A DNA stretch of 64,000 nucleotides from Kribbella caucasensis (GTDB lineage: Bacteria > Actinomycetota > Actinomycetes > Propionibacteriales > Kribbellaceae): contig NZ_SNWQ01000001.1 in NCBI RefSeq assembly GCF_004361855.1, forward strand, positions 62,001-126,000. Reading direction: 5' to 3'. A program made the position numbers and the translations under genes. Below the pieces are notes generated by a model. It was not told where the DNA came from and did no database searches. It was given only the letters and a program-made list of their open reading frames with translations. Positions 27,157 through 36,465 of the stretch are shown one piece after another; positions within the stretch are counted from its first letter, which is position 1, and every line of letters begins with the position of its first letter.

Positions 27157-27792
27157 ATGTCCAAAGCTCGACACGCCCGGCCGCGGCGCAGTACCCGCCG
27201 GATCGTCCGGACACTTTCCATCGCCGGCCTCGGTGCCGGCATCACCGCCGCCGGCGCAGGCGGCGCGTTCGCCACCGGCGACTACACGGTCAAGGCCGGC
27301 GACACCCTCTCCGAGATCGCCGAGGCCTACGGGGCCGACTGGCACCAGCTGGCCGAGATCAACAACCTCGCGGACCCGGACCTGATCCTGATCGGCCAGA
27401 CGCTCAAGCTCGACGGCTCGAAGAAGGCGACCGTCCGGCAGTCCGAGCGCAGGACCAAGGCGAAGAAGACCGAGACCCGGGTGCGCAAGTCCGAGCGCAC
27501 CACGCCGCGGAAGCGCGCGAGCCGGTCCGAGTCGAACCGCACCACCGGCAGCGTGTCGATGAGTGCCGCCTGGCGGAAGGTCGCCCAGTGTGAATCGGGC
27601 GGCAACCCACGCGCGGTGAACCCGGCCGGCTACTACGGGCTGTTCCAGTTCGACCGGCAGACCTGGCGCAGCGTCGGCGGCAGCGGCAACCCGGCGAACG
27701 CGTCGGCCGGCGAGCAGTTGATGCGCGCGAAGAGGTTGTACGCCCAGCGCGGCGCCCAGCCCTGGCCCGTCTGCGGCAGGTACCTCCGCTGA
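27157..27792 (+). CDS. Secreted LysM and Rpf/transglycosylase-like protein
   Basis: Probable exported peptidoglycan-cleaving protein, 211 residues. The N-terminus is a long Arg-rich signal region (ARPRRSTRRIVRTLSIAGLG) with cleavage near AFAT, about residue 40. A LysM wall-binding domain follows (YTVKAGDTLSEIAEAYGADW to ILIGQTLKL), then a basic Lys/Arg linker. The C-terminal Rpf-like domain has WRKVAQCESGGNPRAVN with the catalytic Glu in CESGG, and YYGLFQFDRQTWRSVGG. ATG 27157 follows GAGGAG at good distance; the ATG at 27139 overlaps that site and is rejected. It acts outside the cell in wall turnover or resuscitation. Confidence 0.88.
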   Translation: MSKARHARPRRSTRRIVRTLSIAGLGAGITAAGAGGAFATGDYTVKAGDTLSEIAEAYGADWHQLAEINNLADPDLILIGQTLKLDGSKKATVRQSERRTKAKKTETRVRKSERTTPRKRASRSESNRTTGSVSMSAAWRKVAQCESGGNPRAVNPAGYYGLFQFDRQTWRSVGGSGNPANASAGEQLMRAKRLYAQRGAQPWPVCGRYLR

Positions 27793-27794
27793 CT

Positions 27795-27853
27795 CCCTAG
27801 TCCGGCGCCCGGCCGGTGCGGCGAGAAGGAACCACTCACCGCACCGGCTAGGG
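27795..27853. terminator. Bidirectional terminator
   Basis: A perfect 10-bp stem GCCGGTGCGG / CCGCACCGGC (27812-27848) sits inside an outer CCCTAG / CTAGGG pair. It separates the convergent Rpf-like and methyltransferase genes. Confidence 0.7.
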
Positions 27854-27859
27854 CACGTG

Positions 27860-28513
27860 TCAGTGCCGGGTCAGGACCAGCATCTCGTTGGCACCGGCCT
27901 GGAACTCGTACGGCACCTCGCGAATCTCGGCCCGCACCTCATCGCTCAGTCGCTCGAGCAGCCCGGGCAGATACGGCACCGGATCCCCAGCGCCCTGCTG
28001 CACCAACGGAAACACCCGCACCTCCGACCGCGAGACCCGGATCAGCTCCCGCAACGCGGCAAGGTGCCACTCCTCGTCGTACTTGTCCGACCAGGTGAAC
28101 AGCAGATGCGAGCACAACACCAGCTCGAACCGCTGATCCCCGAACGGCAACTCCGGCAGACTCCCCGGCACGTACCGCTCCGGGGATGCGGATACGTCCT
28201 GCAGGAACCGATCCGCCGCCTCGATCCGCAGCTCATCCTTCCGCTCCGGACTCCCGTACCAGTGCCAGACGAAACTGCCCGCATGCGCGTCGACGATCGC
28301 GGATCCGGCCGGCAGACTCCGCCGTACGGTATCGACGAGTTCGTTCGCCGGCAGCTCATACGTCGGATCCACGGCGACGGCGTCCACCCCACGAGCGGCC
28401 GCTTCGGCGGTGAACCCAGCCCCACCGGCACAACAGTCCAGCACGGAATCGGGTAGCTCGGTCAGATCGAACATCGCCTCGTACTCGGCGTACGAACGGG
28501 ATGTCACCAGCAA
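27860..28513 (-). CDS. Class I SAM-dependent methyltransferase
   Basis: A 217-residue protein with a Rossmann-fold SAM site: motif I VLDCCAGGAGFTAEAAARG, acidic residue in VAVDP, and motif IV-like RFELVLCSHLLFTWS. Substrate unknown. The TTG at 28513 is preceded by AGAGG at 7 bases; the GTG at 28507 is possible. It follows the membrane protein gene by 4 bases and probably shares its transcript. Confidence 0.75.
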   Translation of the reverse strand: MLVTSRSYAEYEAMFDLTELPDSVLDCCAGGAGFTAEAAARGVDAVAVDPTYELPANELVDTVRRSLPAGSAIVDAHAGSFVWHWYGSPERKDELRIEAADRFLQDVSASPERYVPGSLPELPFGDQRFELVLCSHLLFTWSDKYDEEWHLAALRELIRVSRSEVRVFPLVQQGAGDPVPYLPGLLERLSDEVRAEIREVPYEFQAGANEMLVLTRH

Positions 28514-28517
28514 GGTT

Positions 28518-29162
28518 CTACCTCTCGACGGTTGTCCTTGTGCGCAGCCGGCGATCGAGTACGGTCGCCCCGGCCGCCAGAGCCAGGAACAGTAGCGCGA
28601 CCAGCAGACAGTTCAGCAAGACCCTGCCATACCCATGCTCGAGAACATCCACGAACGGGTAGGGGTAGAACCCGGTCCCCTCACCGCGGATCAGCGTGAA
28701 CACCAGCCACGCCAGCGGAAACACGAGCGTCCACCCGACGACCCGCGGATCCGTCCGACCGCGCGGCCCGAACAACAGCCAGCCCAGTACGCCGAGCACC
28801 GGGGTTGCCGTGTGGAGGACGAAATTCGTGAACGCGGCGGCGCCGGACAGGTCATCGAGATCGGCGAGCGCCACGTGGTAGACGATGCCGGTCACGGCTA
28901 TGCACAGCACGCCGTTGAGGCGGAGGGTCCGGAACCACGTCGACTCGGGGATCGACCCGAGCGCCAGAACCAGACAGGTCGCGCCGAGGATGATGTTGGA
29001 CTGGATGGTGAAGAAGGCGAACACGTTCAAAACGCGCTCCGGGTTCTCCTTGTAGAAGCCTTCGGTGCTGTCCGCCGTGACAAAGCATTGCACCACCACG
29101 CCGACCACGACCGCCAAAGCGGTGAGCCCGAACCAGACCCGCCCTGCCAGGGACTTCGTCAT
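28518..29162 (-). CDS. Pr6Pr family membrane protein (FAR-17a/AIG1-like)
   Basis: A 214-residue integral membrane protein with about six hydrophobic segments and the family segment FTNFVLHTATPVLGVLGWLL, whose conserved His may be functional. Related eukaryotic proteins hydrolyse fatty-acid esters of hydroxy fatty acids; the bacterial role is unknown. It lies upstream of the methyltransferase on the same strand. Confidence 0.75.
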   Translation of the reverse strand: MTKSLAGRVWFGLTALAVVVGVVVQCFVTADSTEGFYKENPERVLNVFAFFTIQSNIILGATCLVLALGSIPESTWFRTLRLNGVLCIAVTGIVYHVALADLDDLSGAAAFTNFVLHTATPVLGVLGWLLFGPRGRTDPRVVGWTLVFPLAWLVFTLIRGEGTGFYPYPFVDVLEHGYGRVLLNCLLVALLFLALAAGATVLDRRLRTRTTVER

Positions 29163-29215
29163 GGACGAAATCTACGATGCCGAGGCGGATCCGGCCGGGA
29201 TATCGGTCGCGTCGG

Positions 29216-29764
29216 TCAGGCCGAGGTGACTTTCTCCTTGTGCTCCTCGTCCGTGTCCACGCCGTAGCTGAAAGACACGAACCCGTCGATCAACAGCACG
29301 ATCGTCCACGTGTACGCCGGGCCGAGCAGAGCGTCGTACCCCTTGCCGGACAGCAAGCCGAGGGAGACCATCACACCGCAGCCGACCGCGTAGGCCAGCA
29401 GGTGCCGGTACCAGCCCTGACGCTCCTTGCGCACCTTCTCCCTGGTGCCCTTGCGCGGCTTGACCGGCTGCGTCGCCCCAGCGAACTTGTGCGCCGCCCA
29501 GGCGTCGGCCCACTTCAGCGTGCTGTGGCCGAAGCCGACACTGACGCCGATGAAGATCGCGGCCAGTGAATGCTTGAACGAGGGCTCACCACCCTGCCGG
29601 ATGTCGATCACACTGGCGACCAGCATCACGACGTCGACCAGCGGAACGCCGGCCAGCAGCACCAGCCCCGCCTTGGGTAGGCGGAACAGATAGCGCGCCG
29701 CCATCCCCGCGGCGAGCAGGACCCAGAAGCCGACCTCACACGCGGCGATCACAGCGAGCAGCAC
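29216..29764 (-). CDS. Membrane protein of unknown function
   Basis: A 182-residue protein with membrane segments near residues 5-25, 33-53, 67-85, 122-140 and 148-168, and a cytoplasmic basic loop RKGTREKVRKERQ. I recognise it only as a conserved actinobacterial membrane protein. The GTG at 29764 has a strong GGAGGGG site. It is divergent from a TetR gene with an operator-like palindrome between, so the TetR protein probably represses it. Confidence 0.7.
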   Translation of the reverse strand: MLLAVIAACEVGFWVLLAAGMAARYLFRLPKAGLVLLAGVPLVDVVMLVASVIDIRQGGEPSFKHSLAAIFIGVSVGFGHSTLKWADAWAAHKFAGATQPVKPRKGTREKVRKERQGWYRHLLAYAVGCGVMVSLGLLSGKGYDALLGPAYTWTIVLLIDGFVSFSYGVDTDEEHKEKVTSA

Positions 29765-29797
29765 GACGTTCTCCCCTCCGATTTATTTGGTACGACC

Positions 29798-29821
29798 GTG
29801 TTGATACAACGACGATAACAC
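29798..29821. promoter_or_regulatory. Putative TetR operator
   Basis: GTGTT and AACAC form the ends of an imperfect palindrome that contains the perfect GTTG-ATA-CAAC. It lies in the AT-rich divergent gap between the membrane protein gene and tetR. Confidence 0.5.
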
Positions 29822-29841
29822 AGGTGTGCTAAAAAGAGCAG

Positions 29842-30450
29842 GTGCCCAAGATCGTCGATCACGAAGCCCGCCGCGCGGAGATCGCCGAGGCGCTCTGGCG
29901 GGTGGTCCGCCGGGACGGCATCGGCGGCGCCTCGGTCCGGACCGTCGCCGCCGAAGCCGGCTGGTCACCGGGAGCGGTCCGGTACTACTTCCCCGATCAG
30001 GAAGGGCTGCTCAACTTCGCGATGGACCTGGTCTCGCGCCGCGTGCGGGAGCGGATCGGGGCGATCGAGGCGATCGAGGCGACCGGCACCCTGACCGAGA
30101 TCGCGTTGCGCTACCTCGAGGAGGTCATCCCGCTCGATTCAGAGCGGGAAGCCGAGTTCGAGACCTGGCTGTCCTTCATCGCCCAGGCCCTGACCGAGAC
30201 CGGCGCCGGCGGTCTGCGCGATCACCTCGGCCCGGTCCAGGACGGCCTGCTCGAACTGTGCCAGAGCCTGATCACGGCACTGTCGGACGGCAACACACTC
30301 CGCGCGGGTCTCGACCTACAGTTGGAGGCCGAACGCCTGCACGCATTGGTCGACGGCCTGGCCCTGCACGTCGCCGTACAACCCGGCCGTACGACGCCGG
30401 CCCGCGTGCACCAGATCCTCATCGCGCACCTGGAAACCCTGCAGCCCTGA
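29842..30450 (+). CDS. TetR family transcriptional regulator
   Basis: A 202-residue regulator with the HTH EIAEALWRVVRRDGIGGASV and SPGAVRYYFPDQEGLLNFAM, and a TetR_C_6-like helical C-terminal domain. It starts with GTG 20 bases after the palindrome at 29798-29821. It probably represses the divergent membrane protein gene and itself. Ligand unknown. Confidence 0.85.
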   Translation: MPKIVDHEARRAEIAEALWRVVRRDGIGGASVRTVAAEAGWSPGAVRYYFPDQEGLLNFAMDLVSRRVRERIGAIEAIEATGTLTEIALRYLEEVIPLDSEREAEFETWLSFIAQALTETGAGGLRDHLGPVQDGLLELCQSLITALSDGNTLRAGLDLQLEAERLHALVDGLALHVAVQPGRTTPARVHQILIAHLETLQP

Positions 30451-30525
30451 CGATCTGGCACACAACGGACAATCCACTGGACCAGGGCTGACCAAAACCT
30501 TGTCCTGCGTGGCACGATCCACCCT

Positions 30526-31035
30526 ATGGAGTCGGAGGGGGTGATCGTCGTCAGCGGGATCATGGCGGCGGGCAAGGCGACCGTTTCCCAATTACTGGCC
30601 GAGCGGTTCGAGTACGGTGTTCATCTGCGGGGTGAGGTGTTTCGCCGGATGATCGTCAGCGGCAAGGCGTCGGCCGGTGCGGACGATGGGGCGGAGGCAC
30701 AGAAACAACTCAAGCTGCGGTACCGGCTCGCCTGCCAAGCGGCCGACCGTTATGCGCAAGCCGGGTTCACCGTCGTACTGCAGGACGTCGTGATCGGGGA
30801 GCTGCTGCGCGAGTTCCTGGACGCGATCGAGAGCCGGCCGCGGTACCTCGTCGTACTGACTCCGCGCCCGGACGTGATCGCGACCCGGCTCGGTGGTCTC
30901 TCGGTCGACGAACTCGACTACGAGCTGCACGCGTTCAGCCCGCGCCGCGGATTGTGGCTGGACAACTCCGACCTGTCCCCGGCCGAAACCGTCGACGCCA
31001 TCCTGGGCAGGCTGGACGAGGCCCGCTTCGATTAG
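30526..31035 (+). CDS. P-loop kinase-like protein (CPT/AAA_33 type)
   Basis: A 169-residue nucleotide-binding protein with Walker A GIMAAGKAT at the N-terminus and an overall layout like small phosphotransferases of the chloramphenicol phosphotransferase or gluconate kinase type. It has FTVVLQDVVIGELL as the second strand region and a C-terminal SPAETVDAILGRL helix. Substrate unknown. It is 78 bases upstream of the molybdopterin oxidoreductase gene; a functional link is not evident. Confidence 0.7.
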   Translation: MESEGVIVVSGIMAAGKATVSQLLAERFEYGVHLRGEVFRRMIVSGKASAGADDGAEAQKQLKLRYRLACQAADRYAQAGFTVVLQDVVIGELLREFLDAIESRPRYLVVLTPRPDVIATRLGGLSVDELDYELHAFSPRRGLWLDNSDLSPAETVDAILGRLDEARFD

Positions 31036-31112
31036 CACGACTGGATTGGGCGCACGGTTGGAGGGCCGCGGTTGGACTGGTCGGCTCGGCTACTCAAGGG
31101 TAGTTTGGCTGA

Positions 31113-33215
31113 ATGGCAGCCACCGTGCGCAGGACCTCGTGCAACTTGTGTGAAGCCATCTGCGGCGTGCTCGTCACCGTCGAGGACGGCCGGGTGACGG
31201 ACATCCGCGGCGACGAGTCGGATCCGCTGTCCCACGGGCACATCTGCCCGAAAGCGGTCGCGCTCAAGGACCTCCAGGAAGACCCCGACCGGCTGACGAC
31301 ACCGGTACGCCGTACCGCGGACGGCTGGGAACCGCTCGGCTGGGACGAGGCCATCGAGTACGTCGCGTCCCGGCTCGGCGAGATCCAGCAGCAGCACGGG
31401 AAGAACGCGGTCGCGGTCTACCTCGGCAACCCCAACGTGCACAGTCTCGGCGCACTCACCCACGGACCTGCCCTGGTCCGCCTGTTCCGGACCAGGAACC
31501 GGTTCAGCGCGACCTCGGTCGACCAACTCCCGCACATGCTCGCCAGCCACCTGCTGTATGGCCACCAGTTGATGGTCCCGGTCGCGGACATCGACCGGAC
31601 GTCGTACCTGCTGATGCTCGGGGCGAACCCGCTGGCCTCGAACGGCAGCATGATGACCGCGCCCGGATTCGGCCGGCGGCTCAAGGAACTGCGCAACCGC
31701 GGCGGCAAGGTGGTCGTGATCGACCCACGCCGGACCGAGACGGCTGCGGTCGCGGACGAGCATCACTTCGTCCGGCCGGGGACGGATGCGGCGTTCCTGC
31801 TCGCCCTGATCCACCAGGTGATCGCCGACGGGCGCGCCGCGCCCGCGCAGTACGTGGACGGGCTGGAAGCCGTCACCGAGGCGGTCGCGGAGTGGACGCC
31901 GGAGCGCGCGGCGGAGGTGACCGGGATCGACGCCGAGACGATCCGCCGGATCGCGGCCGAGTTCGCCGCGGCTGACCGGGCGGCCTGCTACGGGCGGAAC
32001 GGAGTGTCGACGCAGCAGTTCGGCGCGATCTGCCAGTGGGCCGTCCAGGTGCTCAACATCATCACCGGCAACCTCGACCGGCCGGGTGGCGCGATGATCC
32101 CGCGGCCGGCCGTCGAGACGTTGCGGTTCCTCGGTCGCGGTCACATCGGCGTCTGGCAGAGCCGGGTGCGCGGGCTGCCTGAGTTCGGTGGCGAGCTGCC
32201 CGCGTCCGCGATGGCCGAGGAGATCCTGACGCCGGGCGACGGGCAGATCCACGCGATGCTCACGATCGCGGGCAATCCGGTGCTGTCGACGCCGAACGGC
32301 CGCAAACTCGACGAAGCCCTCGGCACCCTCGACTTCATGGTCTCCGTCGATCCGTACATCAACGAGACCACCCGGCACGCGGATGTGATCCTGCCGCCGA
32401 CTCCCCCGCTCGAACGCGACCACTACGACGTGATCTTCCACCAGCTCGCCGTCCGGAACACCGCCCGCTGGAACGACGCCGTACTACGCCGCCCGGCGGA
32501 CTCCCGGCACGACTGGGAGATCTTCCGCGATCTCGGGCTGGCGGTGTTGCGCCGTACTCCGCTGAGCCGGCGGAAGCTGACCATGTCGGCAAGGTTGCGG
32601 TTGTCGCCGAAGCGACTCGTGGACCTCGGGCTGCGATCCGGGCCGTATCGGTTGTCGGTGGGCAAGCTGCGCCGATCCCCGGGCGGGGTGGATCTCGGGC
32701 CGTTGCAGCCGGCCCTGCCGCAGGCGCTCCACACGAAGGACAAGCGGATCGATCTTGCCCAGCAGATGATTCTCGACGATCTGCCCCGGCTGCGCGAGTC
32801 GTTGGTTGTACTGGGCAACGGAGACGACCTGCTGCTGATCGGGCGGCGGCATCTGCGCAACAACAACTCCTGGATGCACAACTCGGCCCGGCTGGTGAAG
32901 GGCAAGCCGAGGCATCAGCTGCTGATGAACCCGGAGGATCTCGCCTGTCGCCAACTGGTCGACGGGCAGCTGGTCGAGATCACCTCGGCGGCCGGATCGG
33001 TCTCCGTTGAAGTTGCCTCTAGCAACGACATGATGCCGGGTGTGGTCAGCCTGCCGCACGGCTTCGGCCACGGCCGTCCCGGCGTACGGCTCACCGTTGC
33101 GAACAAGGTCGCCGGGGCCAGCGCGAACGACGTCACCGACCCCGACCTGATCGACGCCGCCGCGGGCACGGCAGCCCTCAACGGCGTCCCGGTGAAGGTG
33201 ACCGCGGTCAGCTAG
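31113..33215 (+). CDS. Molybdopterin oxidoreductase (formate dehydrogenase/DMSO reductase family)
   Basis: A 700-residue catalytic subunit binding a bis-molybdopterin guanine dinucleotide and one [4Fe-4S] cluster. The cluster motif is Cys10-x2-Cys13-x3-Cys17 and Cys45 (HICPK). Later segments include LGANPLASNGSMMTAPGFGR, VVIDPRRTETAAVADEHHFV and the C-terminal dinucleotide-binding domain (HQLLMNPEDL, LVDGQLVEI). No Tat signal is present, so it is cytoplasmic. Electron-transfer subunits are not nearby, so the partner and substrate are unknown. Molybdenum is probably supplied by modABC. Its end overlaps the convergent lacI-type gene by 8 bases. Confidence 0.85.
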   Translation: MAATVRRTSCNLCEAICGVLVTVEDGRVTDIRGDESDPLSHGHICPKAVALKDLQEDPDRLTTPVRRTADGWEPLGWDEAIEYVASRLGEIQQQHGKNAVAVYLGNPNVHSLGALTHGPALVRLFRTRNRFSATSVDQLPHMLASHLLYGHQLMVPVADIDRTSYLLMLGANPLASNGSMMTAPGFGRRLKELRNRGGKVVVIDPRRTETAAVADEHHFVRPGTDAAFLLALIHQVIADGRAAPAQYVDGLEAVTEAVAEWTPERAAEVTGIDAETIRRIAAEFAAADRAACYGRNGVSTQQFGAICQWAVQVLNIITGNLDRPGGAMIPRPAVETLRFLGRGHIGVWQSRVRGLPEFGGELPASAMAEEILTPGDGQIHAMLTIAGNPVLSTPNGRKLDEALGTLDFMVSVDPYINETTRHADVILPPTPPLERDHYDVIFHQLAVRNTARWNDAVLRRPADSRHDWEIFRDLGLAVLRRTPLSRRKLTMSARLRLSPKRLVDLGLRSGPYRLSVGKLRRSPGGVDLGPLQPALPQALHTKDKRIDLAQQMILDDLPRLRESLVVLGNGDDLLLIGRRHLRNNNSWMHNSARLVKGKPRHQLLMNPEDLACRQLVDGQLVEITSAAGSVSVEVASSNDMMPGVVSLPHGFGHGRPGVRLTVANKVAGASANDVTDPDLIDAAAGTAALNGVPVKVTAVS

Positions 33216-34224
33216 CCGGCGGCGGGCCGGAGCTCTCCCGGACGACCAACTGAGGTGTCGAGTACAGGTGCGCTTCGGGACGCGCGCCTTCGAGCAGGTC
33301 GAACAGGCGATGCGCGACTTCGCTGCCGTAGGCAACTATGTTGTGGCTCATCGCGGTCAGCGTCGGGTGGGTCAGCCGGCACAGCGTCGAGTCGTCCCAG
33401 GCCACCAGCGTCACGTCATCCGGCGCCTTCAGCCCGAGACCGTTCACCACCGACAGCCCCGCGATCGCCATCAGGTCGTTGTCGTACACGACTGCAGTCG
33501 GCCGAACTCCCTCGGTCATCAGCTTCCGGGTCGCCGCCGCTCCCGACTCGCCGGAGAAGTCGGTATGCACGACGCGGGTTTCGAGCCCGAGCCGCTCGCT
33601 CGCCGAATTGAAGGCCTGGTCCCGGATCCAGACATGACCATGATCGGACGGTCCGGCCACCCGTCCGACCAGCCGGTGCCCGAGCGACGCGACATGGTCC
33701 AGCGCGGCGTTCATCGCGGACGTGGCATCGGTCCAGACACATGTCATCCCGTCGGCCAGCGACGGATCGCCGACCAGCACCGCGGGCAGCCCGACCTTGC
33801 GCAGCAGTGGAATCCGCGGATCGTCGACCCGTATGTCGACCACGATCACACCGTCCACCCGGCGCTCCGCGGCCCACTTGCGGTACGTCGCCATCTCCTC
33901 GGCGATATCCGGTACGACCTGCAGGGCGAGCGCGTACGACTTCTCCCCCAGCACCTCCTCCACCCCGCCGACGAAGCCCATGTAGAACGGCTCCTCGCTG
34001 AGCGTCTTCGCGGACCTGGCCAGCACCAGGCCGAAGGTCTCACTCCGCGCGGCCGACAACTGGCGGGCAGCCCGGTTGGGCACCCACTCCAGCTCCTCGG
34101 CCACCTTCAGCACCCGCGCCCGGGTCGCCTCGGAGACGCCCGGCTGATTGTTCAGCGCGTACGACACAGCCCCCTTGGAGACCCCGGCCCGCCGGGCGAT
34201 CTCCTTGATGGTCACTCTGGCCAC
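33208..34224 (-). CDS. LacI family transcriptional regulator
   Basis: A 338-residue sugar-responsive repressor. The HTH and hinge read VTIKEIARRAGVSKGAVSYA and RARVLKVAEELEWVPNRAAR, followed by a periplasmic-binding-protein-like sensor domain. GTG 34224 has GAGGAGG just upstream; the open frame extends further but without a better site. It is divergent from the sugar operon at 34490, whose promoter has a matching palindrome, so it almost certainly controls that operon in response to a mannoside or related sugar. Confidence 0.9.
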   Translation of the reverse strand: MARVTIKEIARRAGVSKGAVSYALNNQPGVSEATRARVLKVAEELEWVPNRAARQLSAARSETFGLVLARSAKTLSEEPFYMGFVGGVEEVLGEKSYALALQVVPDIAEEMATYRKWAAERRVDGVIVVDIRVDDPRIPLLRKVGLPAVLVGDPSLADGMTCVWTDATSAMNAALDHVASLGHRLVGRVAGPSDHGHVWIRDQAFNSASERLGLETRVVHTDFSGESGAAATRKLMTEGVRPTAVVYDNDLMAIAGLSVVNGLGLKAPDDVTLVAWDDSTLCRLTHPTLTAMSHNIVAYGSEVAHRLFDLLEGARPEAHLYSTPQLVVRESSGPPPAS

Positions 34225-34413
34225 AACAGCCTCCTCACCCCGGGCGGCCCGGACCACTCTGCATCTGGTTGGCCCTCATTGTGCGGCCATCCCCTACACA
34301 GTGTCTGCAGGTAACCGCTCTCCCTCACCCTACGCAACCGATTTGATCACAGCCCACCTGGTGAATCGGGTCTGGTCGGGGTGGGCGGAACTGGGATAGG
34401 CTCGGCGCGGTAC

Positions 34414-34430
34414 TTAACCGGTTCGGTTAA
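34414..34430. promoter_or_regulatory. LacI-type operator
   Basis: Perfect inverted repeat TTAACCG-GTT-CGGTTAA, extended by a second GGTTAACC palindrome to 34432. It lies 60 bases before the isomerase gene and is typical of actinomycete LacI sites. Confidence 0.8.
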
Positions 34431-34489
34431 CCAAGTCACAGGGGCGTGCGCCAGGGCAGCGGGAGTGCGCCGGACGAGGAGAGAAAAAC

Positions 34490-35239
34490 ATGGTCGCAGT
34501 GGACAACCTGTCCCTCCAGCTCTACACGGTGCGGACCAAGCTGGAAGCGGACTTCGACGCCACGCTGGCCCGGATCGCGGAGATCGGCTACACCAAGGTG
34601 GAGCCGTTCGGCGTGGTCGGGATGGCGGACGCCCTGGCCGAGGCGCTGCCCAAGTACGGCCTGTCGGCGCCCAGTACGCACGCCGGCCTGCTCCGCGAGG
34701 AGAGCCTGAGCCCCACCTTCGAGGTGGCCAGGAAGCTCGGCATCGGCATCGTCATCGACCCGTACGTCGACCCGGCGCGCTGGCAGTCGGCGGACGACAT
34801 CAAGGCGACGGCAGAGGCGCTGAACAAGGCCGCCGTGGAGGCAGCGGACCACGGCATCACGGTCGGCTACCACAACCACCACTTCGAGCTGGAGTCGGTG
34901 ATCGACGGGGTGCACGGCCTGGAGATCCTGGCCGACAACCTGTCCGACGAGGTGATCCTCGAGGTGGACACGTACTGGGCCGCGGTCGGCGGCGCCGACG
35001 TACCAGCGCTGCTCGGCCGGCTTGGTGACCGGGTGAAGGCGCTGCACGTCAAGGACGGCGACGGCACCCTGGACAACAAGGCCCAGGTGGGCGTCGGCGA
35101 CGGCACCATCGCGGTGCTCGACATCCTGGCCGCCTCGCCGGGCACGCTCCGGGTGGTCGAGCTGGACGACTTCAGCGGCGAGATCTTCGACGCCGTCGAG
35201 GGCAGCTTCCGCTACCTGGCCGGCCAGGAGATCGCATGA
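34490..35239 (+). CDS. Sugar phosphate isomerase/epimerase (TIM barrel)
   Basis: A 249-residue xylose-isomerase-like TIM-barrel enzyme expected to isomerise or epimerise a sugar or keto-sugar. It starts VDNLSLQLYTVRTKLEADFD and has the metal-site segments GYHNHHFEL, EVDTYWAAVGG and LHVKDGDG, which supply the His, Glu and Asp ligands. GAGGAGAG precedes the ATG. It is the first gene of a LacI-controlled operon and overlaps the dehydrogenase gene by ATGA. Confidence 0.85.
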   Translation: MVAVDNLSLQLYTVRTKLEADFDATLARIAEIGYTKVEPFGVVGMADALAEALPKYGLSAPSTHAGLLREESLSPTFEVARKLGIGIVIDPYVDPARWQSADDIKATAEALNKAAVEAADHGITVGYHNHHFELESVIDGVHGLEILADNLSDEVILEVDTYWAAVGGADVPALLGRLGDRVKALHVKDGDGTLDNKAQVGVGDGTIAVLDILAASPGTLRVVELDDFSGEIFDAVEGSFRYLAGQEIA

Positions 35240-36333
35240 CGGCCGTCGGCGTCGGCGTGATCGGCGCCGGGGTGATCTCGGACGCCTACATCAAGAGCAT
35301 GCAGAGCTTCCCGGACCTGAAGGTCGTCGCGATCGGCGATCTGCGGCCGGAGGTCGCGAAGGACAAGGCCGGCCAGTTCGGGATCGAGACCCACGGCGGT
35401 CCCGACGTCGTCCTCGGCCATCCGGACGTGGAGATCGTGGTCAACCTGACCATCCCGATCGCCCACGTCGAGGTGGCGCTGGCCGCGATCGCCGCGGGCA
35501 AGCACGTGTGGAGCGAGAAGCCGTTCTCGCTCGACCAGGAGAGCGGGCTCAAGTTGCTGGCCACCGCGCAGGATGCGGGGCTGCGGCTGGGTTGCGCGCC
35601 GGACACGTTCCTCGGCCCGGGTCTGCAGACCGCCCGCCGGATCATCGAGAAGGGCGACATCGGTCAGCCGCTGACGGCATTGACGCTGATGCAGTCGCCC
35701 GGCCCGGAGTCCTGGCACCCGAACCCGGCGTTCCTGTTCCAGGAGGGCGCCGGCCCGCTGTTCGACATCGGCCCCTACTACCTGACCACGCTGGTGCAGA
35801 CGTTCGGCCCGGTCGCGGCGGTCGCCGGGATCGGTTCGAAGTCGCGGGAGAAGCGCACGATCGGATCCGGTCCGCTGGCCGGGACCGACTTCGACGTGAC
35901 CGTGCCGACGCATGTCAGCGCGATCATGAAGTTCGAGTCGGGTCAGTCGTCGCAGAGCATCTTCAGCTTCGACTCGCCCCTGCCGCGGGCCGGATTCGTC
36001 GAGATCACCGGCGCCGACGCGACACTCGCGCTGCCCGACCCGAACGGGTTCGACGGTGAGATCAAGATCCGCCGCCGTGGTGCCGACGATTGGGAGACCG
36101 TCGCCGAGACCAAGGCGATCGCCGAGCGCGGTACCGGCGTACTGGACATGGCTCGGGCGATCCGGGCCGACCAGCCGCACCGGGCCACCGGTGCGCTCGC
36201 GTTCCACGTCGTCGACGTGATGGCCTCCATCACCGACTCGATCGACAGCGGCGCATTCGTCGAGGTGACCAGCACGGTCGAGGTCCCGGCGATCCTGCCG
36301 GACGACTGGGACGTACAGGCGTCCACTCTCTGA
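35236..36333 (+). CDS. Gfo/Idh/MocA family oxidoreductase
   Basis: A 365-residue NAD(P)-dependent sugar dehydrogenase. The N-terminal Rossmann fold has GVIGAGVISDAYIKS; the family motif HVWSEKPFSL carries the conserved EKP lysine. The C-terminal catalytic domain includes GPLFDIGPYYLTTLVQTFGP. With the coupled isomerase it probably oxidises and rearranges a sugar, possibly mannose-derived given the beta-mannosidase downstream. A large hairpin follows its stop. Confidence 0.9.
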   Translation: MTAVGVGVIGAGVISDAYIKSMQSFPDLKVVAIGDLRPEVAKDKAGQFGIETHGGPDVVLGHPDVEIVVNLTIPIAHVEVALAAIAAGKHVWSEKPFSLDQESGLKLLATAQDAGLRLGCAPDTFLGPGLQTARRIIEKGDIGQPLTALTLMQSPGPESWHPNPAFLFQEGAGPLFDIGPYYLTTLVQTFGPVAAVAGIGSKSREKRTIGSGPLAGTDFDVTVPTHVSAIMKFESGQSSQSIFSFDSPLPRAGFVEITGADATLALPDPNGFDGEIKIRRRGADDWETVAETKAIAERGTGVLDMARAIRADQPHRATGALAFHVVDVMASITDSIDSGAFVEVTSTVEVPAILPDDWDVQASTL

Positions 36334-36334
36334 A

Positions 36335-36390
36335 GCACCGAGCGACCTGGATCCCCGGCGGGCGTTCGCCGGGGATCCAGCTCGCGGTGC
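36335..36390. terminator. Long intra-operon hairpin
   Basis: CTGGATCCCCGGCG (36347-36360) pairs perfectly with 36367-36380 around the loop GGCGTT. Outer GCACCG / CGGTGC extends it to 36335-36390. It lies between the dehydrogenase and beta-mannosidase genes and could terminate transcription partly or protect the upstream mRNA. Confidence 0.7.
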
Positions 36391-36465
36391 AGTGGGTACT
36401 TCGAGCGGGCGTTGTCCGCTCCCCTTTGTTGTCGGCCAACTGAGCCGGTTCGTGAAACGAGATCG

